In this document: positions 1-10,100 of the stretch, one piece after another
How the letters are laid out: the number at the start of each line of letters is the position of its first letter
Position numbering within the stretch: position 1 is the stretch's first letter
NCBI GenBank assembly: GCA_018292915.2
Contig: JACVVK020000464.1
Location: 194,501-258,500, forward strand
Origin: Batillaria attramentaria
Taxonomy: Eukaryota; Mollusca; Gastropoda; Batillariidae
DNA: 64,000 bases
Reading direction: 5' to 3'
The notes under the pieces: generated by a model
Seen by the model: the letters and a program-made list of their open reading frames with translations, nothing else
Database searches by the model: none
What the model was told of the DNA's origin: nothing
Translations under genes and position numbers: made by a program

Positions 1-18
1 TAGATTATTATTCTCAGG

Positions 19-91
<73 letters not shown>
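19..91. repeat. (CG)n/(CA)n microsatellite
   Basis: A short CG run passes into an uninterrupted CA dinucleotide tract. No coding content. The following 91-264 is unremarkable AT-rich sequence with a poly-A run near 235-250. Confidence 0.95.
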
Positions 92-450
92 GCACAGGTC
101 TAAATTTTGTGAATATGAATGTTTATTTTCCTTTTTATTGTTTGGTATGTACATTCAAAAACAAATTGAGTGTGTACCGCCAATGTACAAAGACAAACAG
201 ATAAAACATTTGCACAGTGCAGGAGAGATATGTTAAAAAAAAAAAAAAAACTAGAGAGGCAGAAGCCTCCATGGCTCCCTTGTGACATGGGTCAAGGTCA
301 TTCAAAAGAGTATGTTTGTAAGAATCTTATCACTATATATCATCAAGCCAAGGAAGGTGTCTCTGGTGTTCTTAGTTCCTGGCAATATAACAGTTTTCCC
401 CAAAACTTTGTATGGCCTTGACTTTTGGTCAAAGTCTATTTTTTCTCCGA

Positions 451-637
451 GTTAGCAGTTTACTGTATGCCTTTACCTACTCTTCTAGCCAGTAAGTAGC
501 GGGAAAAACCAACCCCTGAGCCATCGGGGACCGAATGGCTGAAGGGAGGTTTAACCAAGCTTAGAGCATTAACTCCCCCTTCCTGGGTATATAGGCGGGT
601 GCGCATCATACCACCCGCAGTTTCACTTCCTGCTCGC
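451..637 (+). repeat. DIRS left inverted terminal repeat
   Basis: Starts TTAGCAGTTTACTGTATGCC and matches the reverse complement of 6,066-6,251 nearly base for base as far as the CATACCACCC block, then with scattered mismatches. The 15 bases outside it (436-450) differ from the outer extension of the right end. Confidence 0.9.
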
Positions 638-1206
638 CTTGAGACACACCAGTGCCCTCTAGCCTCGCAGTGCCTTCTGCTTCTTTACTACGTTTTATAA
701 GTCTTTGGAGTTGTGACTTTAGGAAGACTTTAGGATCTTTGTACATACAAGCTTCTCTTTGGTGGGTGCCACGGAACGTCAGTGTTTGTCTTGCGGCCAC
801 AGTTTTGCTCCGTAGTCGCCGTGTTGCAAGTGCCTTGGCTGCCCCGCAGTCTTCCACGCACCCACTCACTGACTAGTGCTCACCGGTTTGACCGGGCGTC
901 GCCATCTTGACCTTGTGTTTTTCTTCTCTACGTGGCGTGTTTTCTTCAGTGACTGAACTTTCCACGGTGTTTTCTCTCTGGGGAATAGCTTCGGGGAGTT
1001 GCGCTGTGTGGTCTTTGCAATTTTCACACGCTGCTCTATTGTGTGGACTTGTGGGTTTTTTGTTTTTTCCCCCGCACCCACGTATTCGTGTACTCCAGTG
1101 ACAGATCTTCGCTCGGCGCTCACTCTTCGGAGTCTAGCTCTGAAGAGCAGTGTTGAGTTGTGTTATTTCCTAACGTCACCTGCTGTGCCCGTAGCGTATT
1201 TCCACG

Positions 1207-2613
1207 ATGTCGGACCCAGCCATTGATGACAAGGATGTTCGTCCAGTCTTATATGTTGCACAGGATCCTGAGCATCCAATACATGTTCCTAACCTGCCCA
1301 TGGCCGTGCCGCTTCCGCAGCCTTCGCCACGTAGGCGTGTTGTCGCATCCTCCCATGAGCGCTCTTATCGTCACAGACGTTCGCCTTCTTCGTCGAGCTT
1401 TGCTTCGCGCTCTTCTGGGCGGTCACGCAGTTCTCGGAGTTCAAGCCGGCGCTCCCGTCGCCGTCATCATCAGCGTCGGCGTTCTCCCAGCCGCCGGCGT
1501 CACTCACGTAGGCGTCATTATAGTTCTGGACGCCGTCATCATTCTAGTCGCCGCCGTTCTACCTCCCACGGTCGTCGCCGGCGCAGGCATGGACACGCTC
1601 ACCGCCGCCCTCGTTCCCGCTCCCGCTCTCGCTCGAGGTGTTCGTCGCGGCGTCTCAGTGTGTCAAGCGCCCATCACACTCGCTCCCGTTCTCGTTCTCG
1701 TTCCCGCTCTTCGAGTCTCTCTACGAGCCCACTCCCTGCACAGGACCAGAGACCCTTTCCTGCTACTGTTGCGCTCTTGCGGGAGCGTGAAGCTGTGTTC
1801 CCTCAGGATGATACTCAGCGTTATCGTTTAGCTTCTCGTCGTCCAGCCTTTGTGAGTGACGCGCTACCAGCCTCTAGTCAGCTCAACGAGGCATGGGAGA
1901 ATGCTAATAAAGCTGTGAGGGAAGATAAGTTCGTCGGTCCTTGTATTCCGGCGTCACTCCTCAACGCCAAGTTGAACAGATATAAGCTCCCAAGTTCGTT
2001 CTGGCCAACGCAGCATCTCATCACGCCTGAAGAGCCGGAATTATCTTCGAAGTCATCGACTCTGACCCTGCAGTCACGTGAGGTTGACTTATTAGAGACT
2101 GTTGCGCGCCGTTCCCTGGAGGTAACGTCGTTTTGTGAGCTTGCGTCTAAGACTTTAGACTCGCTTCTGACGAACGATTCTGCTGATCTGGACTCTGCTA
2201 TTACCGTCTCTTCTGTGCTTCGGGAGGGGCTTGCTGATCTCTCCACGTTAGCTACCACTTCTGCAGTCAACCTCAAGTTGCTGCGTAGAGACACTTACTT
2301 GCGGGCTTCTGCTCTTCCTGAAGATGTTCGTCGCCAGTGCCGCCGCTCATCCATCGATGCGCCAGCTGTCTTCGGTCCCGAGGCTTCTTCAGCTGTCAAG
2401 AAATTTCGCAAACAGGCTAGGGCGTTCTCCAATCCCAAGCCCCATTCCTCTAGGCCCCCCATGTCGGCGCCCCCTCCGCCTAAGAAGCCCTTTCAGTCTA
2501 AACGGAAGCAGCCCCGTCGTGCTCCCCGTTCCTCCAACAGACGGGATCTACAGTCAGGTAGGAGAACCCAGTCCTCCACCAAACCCGCCCCGTCTACCTC
2601 CACCCAGAAATGA
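1207..2613 (+). CDS. DIRS ORF1, Gag-like Ser/Arg-rich protein
   Basis: A 468-codon frame and the first long ORF inside the DIRS element. After about 45 residues comes a long Arg/Ser-rich stretch (about residues 45-175) made of RSRS and RRRHS-type runs. A more ordinary globular segment follows (about 200-400), with a basic Pro-rich tail. This matches the position and style of the putative nucleocapsid/Gag ORF of DIRS-like elements; no zinc knuckle is visible. It overlaps the RT frame by about 290 bases in a different frame, so the RT must be reached by frameshifting or internal initiation. Function is inferred from position and composition only. Confidence 0.75.
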   Translation: MSDPAIDDKDVRPVLYVAQDPEHPIHVPNLPMAVPLPQPSPRRRVVASSHERSYRHRRSPSSSSFASRSSGRSRSSRSSSRRSRRRHHQRRRSPSRRRHSRRRHYSSGRRHHSSRRRSTSHGRRRRRHGHAHRRPRSRSRSRSRCSSRRLSVSSAHHTRSRSRSRSRSSSLSTSPLPAQDQRPFPATVALLREREAVFPQDDTQRYRLASRRPAFVSDALPASSQLNEAWENANKAVREDKFVGPCIPASLLNAKLNRYKLPSSFWPTQHLITPEEPELSSKSSTLTLQSREVDLLETVARRSLEVTSFCELASKTLDSLLTNDSADLDSAITVSSVLREGLADLSTLATTSAVNLKLLRRDTYLRASALPEDVRRQCRRSSIDAPAVFGPEASSAVKKFRKQARAFSNPKPHSSRPPMSAPPPPKKPFQSKRKQPRRAPRSSNRRDLQSGRRTQSSTKPAPSTSTQK

Positions 2614-4585
2614 CGCCTTCCCCGTCGGGGCCAGACTCTCTCTCTTCCTTCCCCGCTGGACGGACCTGTTTCCTCACGATCCCTGGGTCCTTTCGGTAGT
2701 GAGGGAAGGGTTACGCATTTCCTTCACGGCTCCTCCCCCGCTCACGACCTCGCCTCAGTGGATCTCCCTGCCTGCAGCTCCGGATCGGGCAGCTGCCCTA
2801 AGGACAGAAGTAGCCGCTCTTCTTGCCAAGCAAGCGATCGAACTAGTCAACGATCCGTCCTCACCCGGGTACTACTCCCACATGTTCGTGGTGCCCAAGC
2901 CGGGAGGTCGATGGAGGCCGATTATAGACTTGAGCAGGCTCAACCTGCAGATCACGGCACCGCACTTCAGAATGGAAACAGCTCGTGCTCTGCGTCAGTC
3001 GATCTTACCGGGGGAATATGCAGTAAGTCTGGACCTGACGGACGCTTATCTCCACATCCCCATGCATCGCTCCGCCCAACGCTACCTTCGGTTTGCCTTA
3101 GACGGTGCAGTGTATGCCTTCAGAGCTATGCCCTTCGGACTGAACATCAGCCCTTGGGCCTTCACACGGTTGATGGACGCTGTGATGTCTGTGGTGCGCC
3201 AGAGGACCTCGTCGAGTTTATCAAGCTACCTCGACGATATCCTTCAGAAGAATCTCTGCCCCATCACTCTTCAGCGCGACTTGGCAACGCTAAGAGAGAC
3301 GCTCACTCAGCTAGGGTGGATTGTCAACTTACAGAAGTCGGACCTCATCCCCTCTCAGCGTTTTGTGCATCTGGGTATGATGTTTCTTACGGACATTCCG
3401 TTAGTGACTCTGACGGACCAACGCAGAGACAAACTCATAGCGGCAGTCATAGAGCTGAGTTCGCAGCGAACTACCACGCCCAGGCAGATAGCCACCGTGC
3501 TCGGTATGTGCTCAGCGGCAGCAGATCTTCTTCCGGCAGGCAGACTAGCTGTCAGACCGCTTCAGTGGGCCTTGCAGGATCTCTGGTGCCAAGCCACGCA
3601 GCCATGGGATTATCCTCTTCCGGTATCTCCGGACTTAATTCAGGCGCTCCATCCCTGGATGAATCGTCAGTGGTTACAGAAGGGAGTCTCTCTCGCACCT
3701 CAGACAGCCACTGTTTCGTTGTGCACCGACGCATCTCTCACCGGGTGGGGCGCTCATCTTCTCCCGTCCTTCGAGATGACGTCAGGCCTCTGGACTCCGC
3801 TGGAAGCTGCTCTCCACATCAACCGTCTGGAACTGAAGGCAGTTTACTACGCGCTCTCCTACTGGCGTCTCCGTCTTCAGGGACAAACCGTTATGCTTCT
3901 GACAGACAACACTACGGTGATGGCTTACATTCGCAACCAGGGAGGAACACACTCACGAGCTCTCTGTCAAGAAGTGATTCACCTTCTCCAGTGGTGTGCG
4001 GCAGCGGGGATCGTTCTTCTGGTGCGGCACATTCCGGGTCGTCTCAACGTGCTAGCAGACGGCCTCTCACGCCAGCTACCTCTCCCCACGGAGTGGGAGC
4101 TTCATCCCCAGGTCTTCAACCGCCTCCTCGAGCGTTTTCCCACCATGACACTAGACCTATGTGCCACCCGATTCAACAAGAAGCTTCCCCGCTTCATCTC
4201 TCCCTTTCCCGATCCCCTTGCTCTGGCTCTAGACGCACTTACGTTCAGTTGGACGGACATAGACGCCTACGTCTTCCCGCCGTTCCCTCTGGTAGCGAAG
4301 ATCGTCAGCCGCCTTCCCCTGTTTCAGTGCGATCTCACCCTTATCGCCCCGCTCAGGTGGAACAGATCGTGGATCTCCCCCCTGCTCGATCTCCTGGTAG
4401 ATGTGCCCATACGGCTCCCCACCCGCCCAGATCTGCTCCTTCAGTCAGACCCACAGATTCGTCATCCCGACATTCTAGGTCTCAACTTACACGCCTTCAG
4501 GCCGAGTTCCAGGCCCTCCGTGCAGAAGACTTCAGCTCTGAGGTTGTGGCGCGCATCGCGCGGGACAGACGGAGTTCCACTTTGA
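2324..4585 (+). CDS. DIRS reverse transcriptase/RNase H polyprotein
   Basis: The homologous part starts near 2,620. RT signatures include VPKPGGRWRPIIDLSRLN, LDLTDAYLHIPMH, MPFGLNISPWAF and the catalytic SSYLDDIL, which has the YLDD variant of YxDD. RNase H follows with CTDASLTGWGAHL, LELKAVYYAL, LLTDNTTVMAYI and the late LADGLSR motif. A conserved C-terminal block of DIRS polyproteins (around PDPLALALDAL and DAYVFPPFPL) lies after RNase H; in related elements this region is described as methyltransferase-like. All motif residues are intact. The first ATG of the frame is at 2,324, but the true start is uncertain because this frame overlaps ORF1. Confidence 0.88.
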   Translation: MFVASAAAHPSMRQLSSVPRLLQLSRNFANRLGRSPIPSPIPLGPPCRRPLRLRSPFSLNGSSPVVLPVPPTDGIYSQVGEPSPPPNPPRLPPPRNDAFPVGARLSLFLPRWTDLFPHDPWVLSVVREGLRISFTAPPPLTTSPQWISLPAAPDRAAALRTEVAALLAKQAIELVNDPSSPGYYSHMFVVPKPGGRWRPIIDLSRLNLQITAPHFRMETARALRQSILPGEYAVSLDLTDAYLHIPMHRSAQRYLRFALDGAVYAFRAMPFGLNISPWAFTRLMDAVMSVVRQRTSSSLSSYLDDILQKNLCPITLQRDLATLRETLTQLGWIVNLQKSDLIPSQRFVHLGMMFLTDIPLVTLTDQRRDKLIAAVIELSSQRTTTPRQIATVLGMCSAAADLLPAGRLAVRPLQWALQDLWCQATQPWDYPLPVSPDLIQALHPWMNRQWLQKGVSLAPQTATVSLCTDASLTGWGAHLLPSFEMTSGLWTPLEAALHINRLELKAVYYALSYWRLRLQGQTVMLLTDNTTVMAYIRNQGGTHSRALCQEVIHLLQWCAAAGIVLLVRHIPGRLNVLADGLSRQLPLPTEWELHPQVFNRLLERFPTMTLDLCATRFNKKLPRFISPFPDPLALALDALTFSWTDIDAYVFPPFPLVAKIVSRLPLFQCDLTLIAPLRWNRSWISPLLDLLVDVPIRLPTRPDLLLQSDPQIRHPDILGLNLHAFRPSSRPSVQKTSALRLWRASRGTDGVPL

Positions 4586-5721
4586 GCGTTTACGACCAGA
4601 AGTGGGAAATGTTTGCAGACTATTGCTCAGAGCGTGCCTTAGACCCGTTCAGCCTATCCACACCCCAGTTGGCGGATTTCTTTCTGTTTCTTTTCTCCGA
4701 GAAAGGCCTCCAGCCTGTTACCATCAGAGGTTATCGCTCCTGTATTGCAAGAGAGTATCGCCTCTTAGGGCGCCCGGACCCTGGACGGAACCCCCGACTT
4801 TCCAGTCTGCTTAACAACTTCGACATCGAGCGGCCTCGTGTAACCCGTCTCTTGCCGAAGTGGTCTCTGCCCCAGGTCCTTCGTTTTCTGGAGTCTCCCC
4901 CATATGAGCCTCTAGACTCTGCCCCTGCGGATGCCTTGCTGGAAAAGACTGTGTTTCTCGTCGCTATGGCCACCTGCGCGAGAATCAGTGAGGTGCACGC
5001 TCTGTCGGCGCGTTCTGATTGCATGCGCTGGAATGACGATGGCTCCGTGTCGCTTCTTACGTGCCCCGGTTTCATCGCCAAGAATCGTTTACCAGATTGG
5101 GGGAATCAGGCCTTCACGCTCAAGCCGCTGCATGACGACAAGGCCTGTCCTGTCAGAGCTCTCCGTGTCTACCTCAGGTCTACACGCGCTCTTAGACGTC
5201 AGTTGGATCCCCTGTTTCTTGCTCCCCCGGGCAAGAAGATGTCTCCACAGCTTCTGTCGTCCTTCGTGAGGAAGCTCCTCATCAAGGTCTACAGTTCTAA
5301 TCAGGATCAGGATCAGGCAGGTTCATCCTCGGCGTTCCCTGCTACGTCTCCTCCTGCCACCACCACCTCCTGTGAGTCGGCCCGCCCGCTCTCCCAGGAG
5401 GTCCGCCCTCGCCACCCTCGTCCTCTCGATGCTCCTAATACCGGCCGACGTGTGGTTCACGACCCTGCCACTCTGCCCTGCCAGGCGGGTCATAGTGACG
5501 GATCCAGGACAGTCACGGCTCCCGCTCCTCCTCCTAGGCCAGCGCGCGGCAGCTTGTCCACTCATGAGATCCGGGCGTTGGCGGCCTCTCGGATGTTTTA
5601 CAGAGGGGTGTCCCTGATCGAGCTGTCAAAGGCGGTCGGCTGGAGCCAGCACACGACCTTTGGCAGGTTCTACCTGCGCCTGCCGGACAGCCCCTTGCCT
5701 GCAGACGCGGTGGACCACTGA
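4459..5721 (+). CDS. DIRS tyrosine recombinase
   Basis: This frame is already open upstream of 4,459, across the RT region, but recombinase homology begins about here. A core-binding segment (QKWEMFADYCSERALDPF) precedes the catalytic domain. The visible tetrad residues are Arg in TCARISEVHAL, His-x-x-Arg in STHEIRALAAS and the nucleophile Tyr in TTFGRFYLRL. The enzyme is expected to integrate the circular DNA product without target duplication. It overlaps the end of the RT frame (stop at 4,585). An unusual 80-90 residue Ser/Pro/Arg-rich stretch sits between the central domain and the HxxR box. The start codon cannot be decided. Confidence 0.88.
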   Translation, partial: SSSRHSRSQLTRLQAEFQALRAEDFSSEVVARIARDRRSSTLSVYDQKWEMFADYCSERALDPFSLSTPQLADFFLFLFSEKGLQPVTIRGYRSCIAREYRLLGRPDPGRNPRLSSLLNNFDIERPRVTRLLPKWSLPQVLRFLESPPYEPLDSAPADALLEKTVFLVAMATCARISEVHALSARSDCMRWNDDGSVSLLTCPGFIAKNRLPDWGNQAFTLKPLHDDKACPVRALRVYLRSTRALRRQLDPLFLAPPGKKMSPQLLSSFVRKLLIKVYSSNQDQDQAGSSSAFPATSPPATTTSCESARPLSQEVRPRHPRPLDAPNTGRRVVHDPATLPCQAGHSDGSRTVTAPAPPPRPARGSLSTHEIRALAASRMFYRGVSLIELSKAVGWSQHTTFGRFYLRLPDSPLPADAVDH

Positions 5722-5943
5722 CCCGGCTACGCAAGTATCCGGTAGTGTACAGAGCCGATCAGTGTCCGATTAGCCCCTCTTCCTGCTACTTTCTGGCTGT
5801 CTTTTTTTTTTTTTTTTATCAGATCTATATGTTTAAAGGGGGCTAACCCCTCTGTTGCTTAGGGCATTAACTTGCTCTTTAATCCATTAACTTGGCATTT
5901 CGGACACTGGTCTTAACTCCTTCCCTCCTCCTGTTCGGGATTC
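5722..5943 (+). other. DIRS 3' untranslated segment
   Basis: Non-coding stretch between the recombinase stop and the internal complementary region, with a T15 tract at 5,803-5,817. No other signal recognised. Confidence 0.5.
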
Positions 5944-6033
5944 GGCATACAGTAAACTGCTAACTCGGAGAAAAAATAGCAAAAAATTTTCACTAATTTT
6001 AGTATTTTTTAGTAGGGTTAGCAGTTTACTGCC
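5944..6033 (+). repeat. DIRS internal complementary region (ICR)
   Basis: The first half is the reverse complement of the left element end (436-470) and the second half the reverse complement of the right end (about 6,232-6,290), meeting at AAATAGCAAAAA. In the DIRS model this segment templates joining of the two ends of the circle. Confidence 0.9.
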
Positions 6034-6065
6034 GGACTACCCTCCCACCTGCCCCGCTCGGAGTT

Positions 6066-6290
6066 CGAGCAGCAAGTAAAACTGAGGGTGGTATGATGCG
6101 CACCCGCCTATATACCCAGGAAGGGGGAGTTAATGCTCTAAGCTTGGTTAAACCTCCCTTCAGCCATTCGGTCCCCGATGGCTCAGGGGTTGGTTTTTCC
6201 CGCTACTTACTGGCTAGAAGAGTAGGACAAAGGCATACAGTAAACTGCTAACCCTACTAAAAAATACTAAAATTAGTGAAAATTTTTTGC
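6066..6290 (+). repeat. DIRS right inverted terminal repeat with outer extension
   Basis: 6,066-6,251 is the inverse of the left repeat. 6,252-6,290 is a unique AT-rich extension that is also represented in the ICR. Confidence 0.88.
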
Positions 6291-6994
6291 TTTCATATCA
6301 AGGTCAAGGTCATTCAAAATGATATATTATGAATGGTCTTAGTGCTGTCTATCAGCATGCAAAGATTGGTGCCTCTGTTGTTTGTAGATTCTGAGAAAAT
6401 GCCAATGTTAAGGTTTACTGGGGAAATGCGGAAAATAGCTTGTACAGCCTTTACCTTGACACAAGGCCATTGAATACATGTCTATCTGTAAAGTTCTCAT
6501 CAATGCATATCATCATGCAAAGTTTAAAACCTCTGGCTTTTGTAGAGTCCAAAGAAATTGCCAATGTAAAATGTTCAAACAGACTGCTTTAGTGACCTTG
6601 ACCTTGAGTCAAGCTCATTCAAAGTGATATAGTTTAAAGGTTTTAGCGCTGTCTATAAGCATGCCAAGTTTGGCCCCTCTGCTGTTTGTAGTTTCTGAGA
6701 AAATGCCAATGTTAAGGTTTACTGCGGACACACAGACACACACACACAGATGACGGAGGGTTATTACACAGACTCCCTTTGTCACACAAGGGAGCCAAAA
6801 CAAAACAAAAAAAGGCAAAAATGGTAAAACAAATTATGATTGCATGTAAGCACTTTTGGTACAACTAAAGTATAAGTCATTTGGAGTCCTCTTCAAAGAG
6901 CCTGTACTGTACAAATATACAAGTTCTGAGAGTAAAAACAAAAAGTGTTATGAGAGCAACAAGAAAAGTGTTAGGAAAGTAGCAACTAAATGCA

Positions 6995-7177
6995 TTACGA
7001 GAGTCCGGTCAATGCGAGACTCACATTCCACAGGTTTTTTGCCAGCTCTTCGTTCTTTGCCAATGGACTGACTTTGTGCTCCGCTGGACAGCAGTCGATG
7101 AAATATTTCCCGGACAGTTTCTCGATGCCCTCTGTGACAGCGCAGTGAATGGAGGTTTGGGCTCCTATCTCTGGTGT
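6995..7177 (-). CDS. SDR exon 6 (terminal coding exon)
   Basis: The acceptor CCACCAG is followed in phase 0 by TPEIGAQTSIHCAVTEG, then LSGKYFIDC and NLWNVSLALTGLS before a TAA at 6,995-6,997. Family members have the same REGAQT...GKYF...W block at the C-terminus. It encodes 60 residues. The track of plus-strand frames over this exon is spurious. Confidence 0.92.
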   Translation of the reverse strand, partial: TPEIGAQTSIHCAVTEGIEKLSGKYFIDCCPAEHKVSPLAKNEELAKNLWNVSLALTGLS

Positions 7178-10100
7178 CTGGTGGAAACGAGAGATTTCTC
7201 CATTCTAATTCAATTCACTGTCACCAGAGACATATATGTTATCTATGTCTGTTATCATCCTTAGAAGGTAAATGTGGTTATAGTCGTATAAAAGACCACC
7301 CCCCTCCCCAAAAAAACAAAACAAACAAACAAAAATCCACGACAACATCACAAAACACACAAGCAAATGATAAATTGCATGTGAGTTACCAAATGCTAAA
7401 TAAATGATGATGGCCGCGTACATGTAACAACCTACACAATGCTGTGATCTGTGATTGTAGTTTGAAACCGGTTTCCATAGGAATAGGAAACAATCACATA
7501 GACAGGAAGGCCTGATTACACATTTCATCATCATATCTTGGGTAAATGCAGCAGTTCATAGAAACACAACCAATGACTGATCCAAACTGATGATACGCAG
7601 CAGAGATGGAGGTTAATATCTCACCCTCATAAAAAGTCCAGTAGGAAACACAACCAATGACTGATCAAACTGATGATATGCAGCAGAGATAGAGGTTAAT
7701 ATCTCACCCTCATAAAAAGTCCAGTAGGAAGCACAACCAATGACTGATCCAAACTGATGATACACAGCAGAGATAGAGGTTAATATCTCACCCTCATAAA
7801 AAGTCCAGTAGGAAGCACAACCAATGACTGATCAAACTGATGATACACGGTAGAGATGGAGGTTAATATCTCACCCTCATAAAAAGTCCAGTAGGAAGCA
7901 CAACCAATGACTGATCAAACTGATGATACACAGCAGAGATAGAGGTTAATATCTCACCCTCATAAAAAGTCCAGTAGGAAGCACAACCAATGACTGATCA
8001 AACTGATGATACACAGCAGAGATAGAGGTTAATATCTCACCCTCATAAAAAGTCCAGTAGGAAGCACAACCAATGACTGATCAAACTGATGATACACAGC
8101 AGAAATAGAGGTTAATATCTCACCCTCATAAAAAGTCCAGTAGGAAGCACAACCAATGACTGATCAAACTGATGATACACAGCAGAGATAGAGGTTAATA
8201 TCTCACCCTCATAAAAAGTCCAGTAGGAAGCACAACCAATGACTGATCAAACTGATGATACACAGCAGAAATAGAGGTTAATATCTCACCCTCATAAAAA
8301 GTCCAGTAGGAAGCACAACCAATGACTGATCAAACTGATGATACACAGCAGAGATAGAGGTTAATATCTCACCCTCATAAAAAGTCCAGTAGGAAGCACA
8401 ACCAATGACTGATCAAACTGATGATACGCAGCAGAGATAGAGGTTAATATCTCACCCTCATAAAAAGTCCAGTAGGAAGCACAACCAATGACTGATCCAA
8501 ACTGATGATACACAGCAGAGATAGAGGTTAATATCTCACCCTCATAAAAAGTCCAGTAGGAAGCACAACCAATGACTGATCAAACTGATGATACACGGTA
8601 GAGATGGAGGTTAATATCTCACCCTCATAAAAAGTCCAGTAGGAAGCACAACCAATGACTGATCAACTGATGATACACAGCAGAGATAGAGGTTAATATC
8701 TCACCCTCATAAAAAGTCCAGTAGGAAGCACAACCAATGACTGATCAACTGATGATACACAGCAGAGATAGAGGTTAATATCTCACCCTCATAAAAAGTC
8801 CAGTAGGAAACACAACCAATGACTGATCCAAACTGATGATACACAGCAGAGATAGAGGTTAATATCTCACCCTCATAAAAAGTCCAGTAGGAAACACAAC
8901 AAATGACTGATCAAACTGATGATACACAGCAGAGATAGAGGTTAATATCTCACCCTCATAAAAAGTCCAGTAGGAAACACAACCAATGACCGATCAAACT
9001 GATGAAGGATGCAGGTAGAAGTTAATTAATATCTCACCCTCATAAAAAGTCCAGTAGGAAACACAACCAATGACTGATCAAACTGATGATGCGTTGAAGG
9101 ATGCAGGTAGAAGTTAATATTTCACCCTCATAAAAAGTATACAGGTAGTAGGAAGCACAACCAATGACTGAACAACTGATGATACACGGTAGAGATAAGA
9201 GGTTAATATCTCACCCTCATAAAGTCTAGTAGGTAGCACAACCAATGACTGATCAAACTGATGATACATGTACGTTGAAGGATGCAGGTAGAAGTTAATA
9301 TCTCACCCTCATAAAAGGTATAATAGGGAGCAGGAGCAGCTTCAGGGCCCAATGCAAGTTTCTTCCTATCTCCGTCTTGACATCTCCAGGATGTAAGCTG
9401 AACACACTGACACCTGAAAAACAAGTGCTGAGAGAGAATGGGCAAGCCAGAAATTTCTGACATGAACCGCCAACAAAACCATTGTTTCTGTCTTTGGCAG
9501 GCCAGCTATTTTATGATAATGATAATGATGATGAAGACTTGAAATAGTGACCCTGCTGCCAGTCCCCCACCCCAACCCCATCTTCACACTAAAACCAAAA
9601 TGTTTTGGTTGCTGGTGTGGAAATTGGGCAACAAATCTCGTCAGAGCCAACGCAAACCTTTGTGCTTTCTGATACATGTATATACTGCACTTACATGGTT
9701 GAAAAAACAAAACAATAGCACACATCTTGTTACATTGTACCATCAACATATGAAGCTTGTTCCATAGACCAGCTGTCCAAATGATTTTTTCTTGGGGGGG
9801 GGGGGGGGGGGGGAGGGGGGGAGGGAGGGTGCCCCAACTCTTGGCCAGCTCCAGAGGTATTCCTCCCAGATCACAAAGACTTCAAATATATACAGATGCA
9901 CTCACCGGTGCAACTTTTGCAAAACAAGTTTTGTCTTCTGCGGAAGCAAGTAACCATTAAACAGCAGAACTGGGTATGTGGTTTTTGCTCTAGAAAACTA
10001 CAGGTATTTCAAACCATTCTCCAAGTCCACACCTGTACCTTTCAAACGACGCTCAAGTTCCTGAGTAAAGAGAATATTGGCCAGTTTTGTGATGCTGTAT

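Larger units (their letters stand above)
436..6290 (+). mobile_element. Complete DIRS-type tyrosine-recombinase retrotransposon
   Basis: The element has inverted terminal repeats at 451-637 and 6,066-6,251. An internal complementary region at 5,944-6,033 equals the reverse complement of the left end joined to the reverse complement of the right end, which is the hallmark of DIRS circular-intermediate replication. Three long overlapping frames encode a Ser/Arg-rich Gag-like protein, reverse transcriptase/RNase H, and a tyrosine recombinase. There is no DDE integrase, no protease and no direct target-site duplication, as expected for DIRS. All frames are open, so the copy looks young and possibly active. 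Its length is about 5.9 kb. Ends were set from the ICR junction and may be off by 1-2 bases. Confidence 0.92.
265..6797. repeat. Older dispersed repeat, split by the DIRS insertion
   Basis: Sequence on both sides of the DIRS element belongs to one repeat family built from modules with GGTCAAGGTCATTCAAA. The left part (about 265-435) starts near TGGCTCCCTTGTGACA and the right part (6,291-6,797) ends with the near-inverse TGTCACACAAGGGAGCCA, so the outer ends look like short inverted repeats. The right part contains three diverged modules of roughly 150 bp (from about 6,299, 6,450 and 6,597). A further copy lies at about 47,460-47,690. Classification of the family is unknown. Confidence 0.55.

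Noticed and set aside
2758..4458. Plus-strand open frame continuous with the DIRS recombinase
   Set aside because: It overlaps the RT/RNase H frame throughout and has no homology before about 4,459; it is open by chance and composition.
7558..9306. CRISPR-like array
   Set aside because: Units are contiguous near-identical copies with no unique spacers, in a eukaryotic intron; the same holds for the other arrays.
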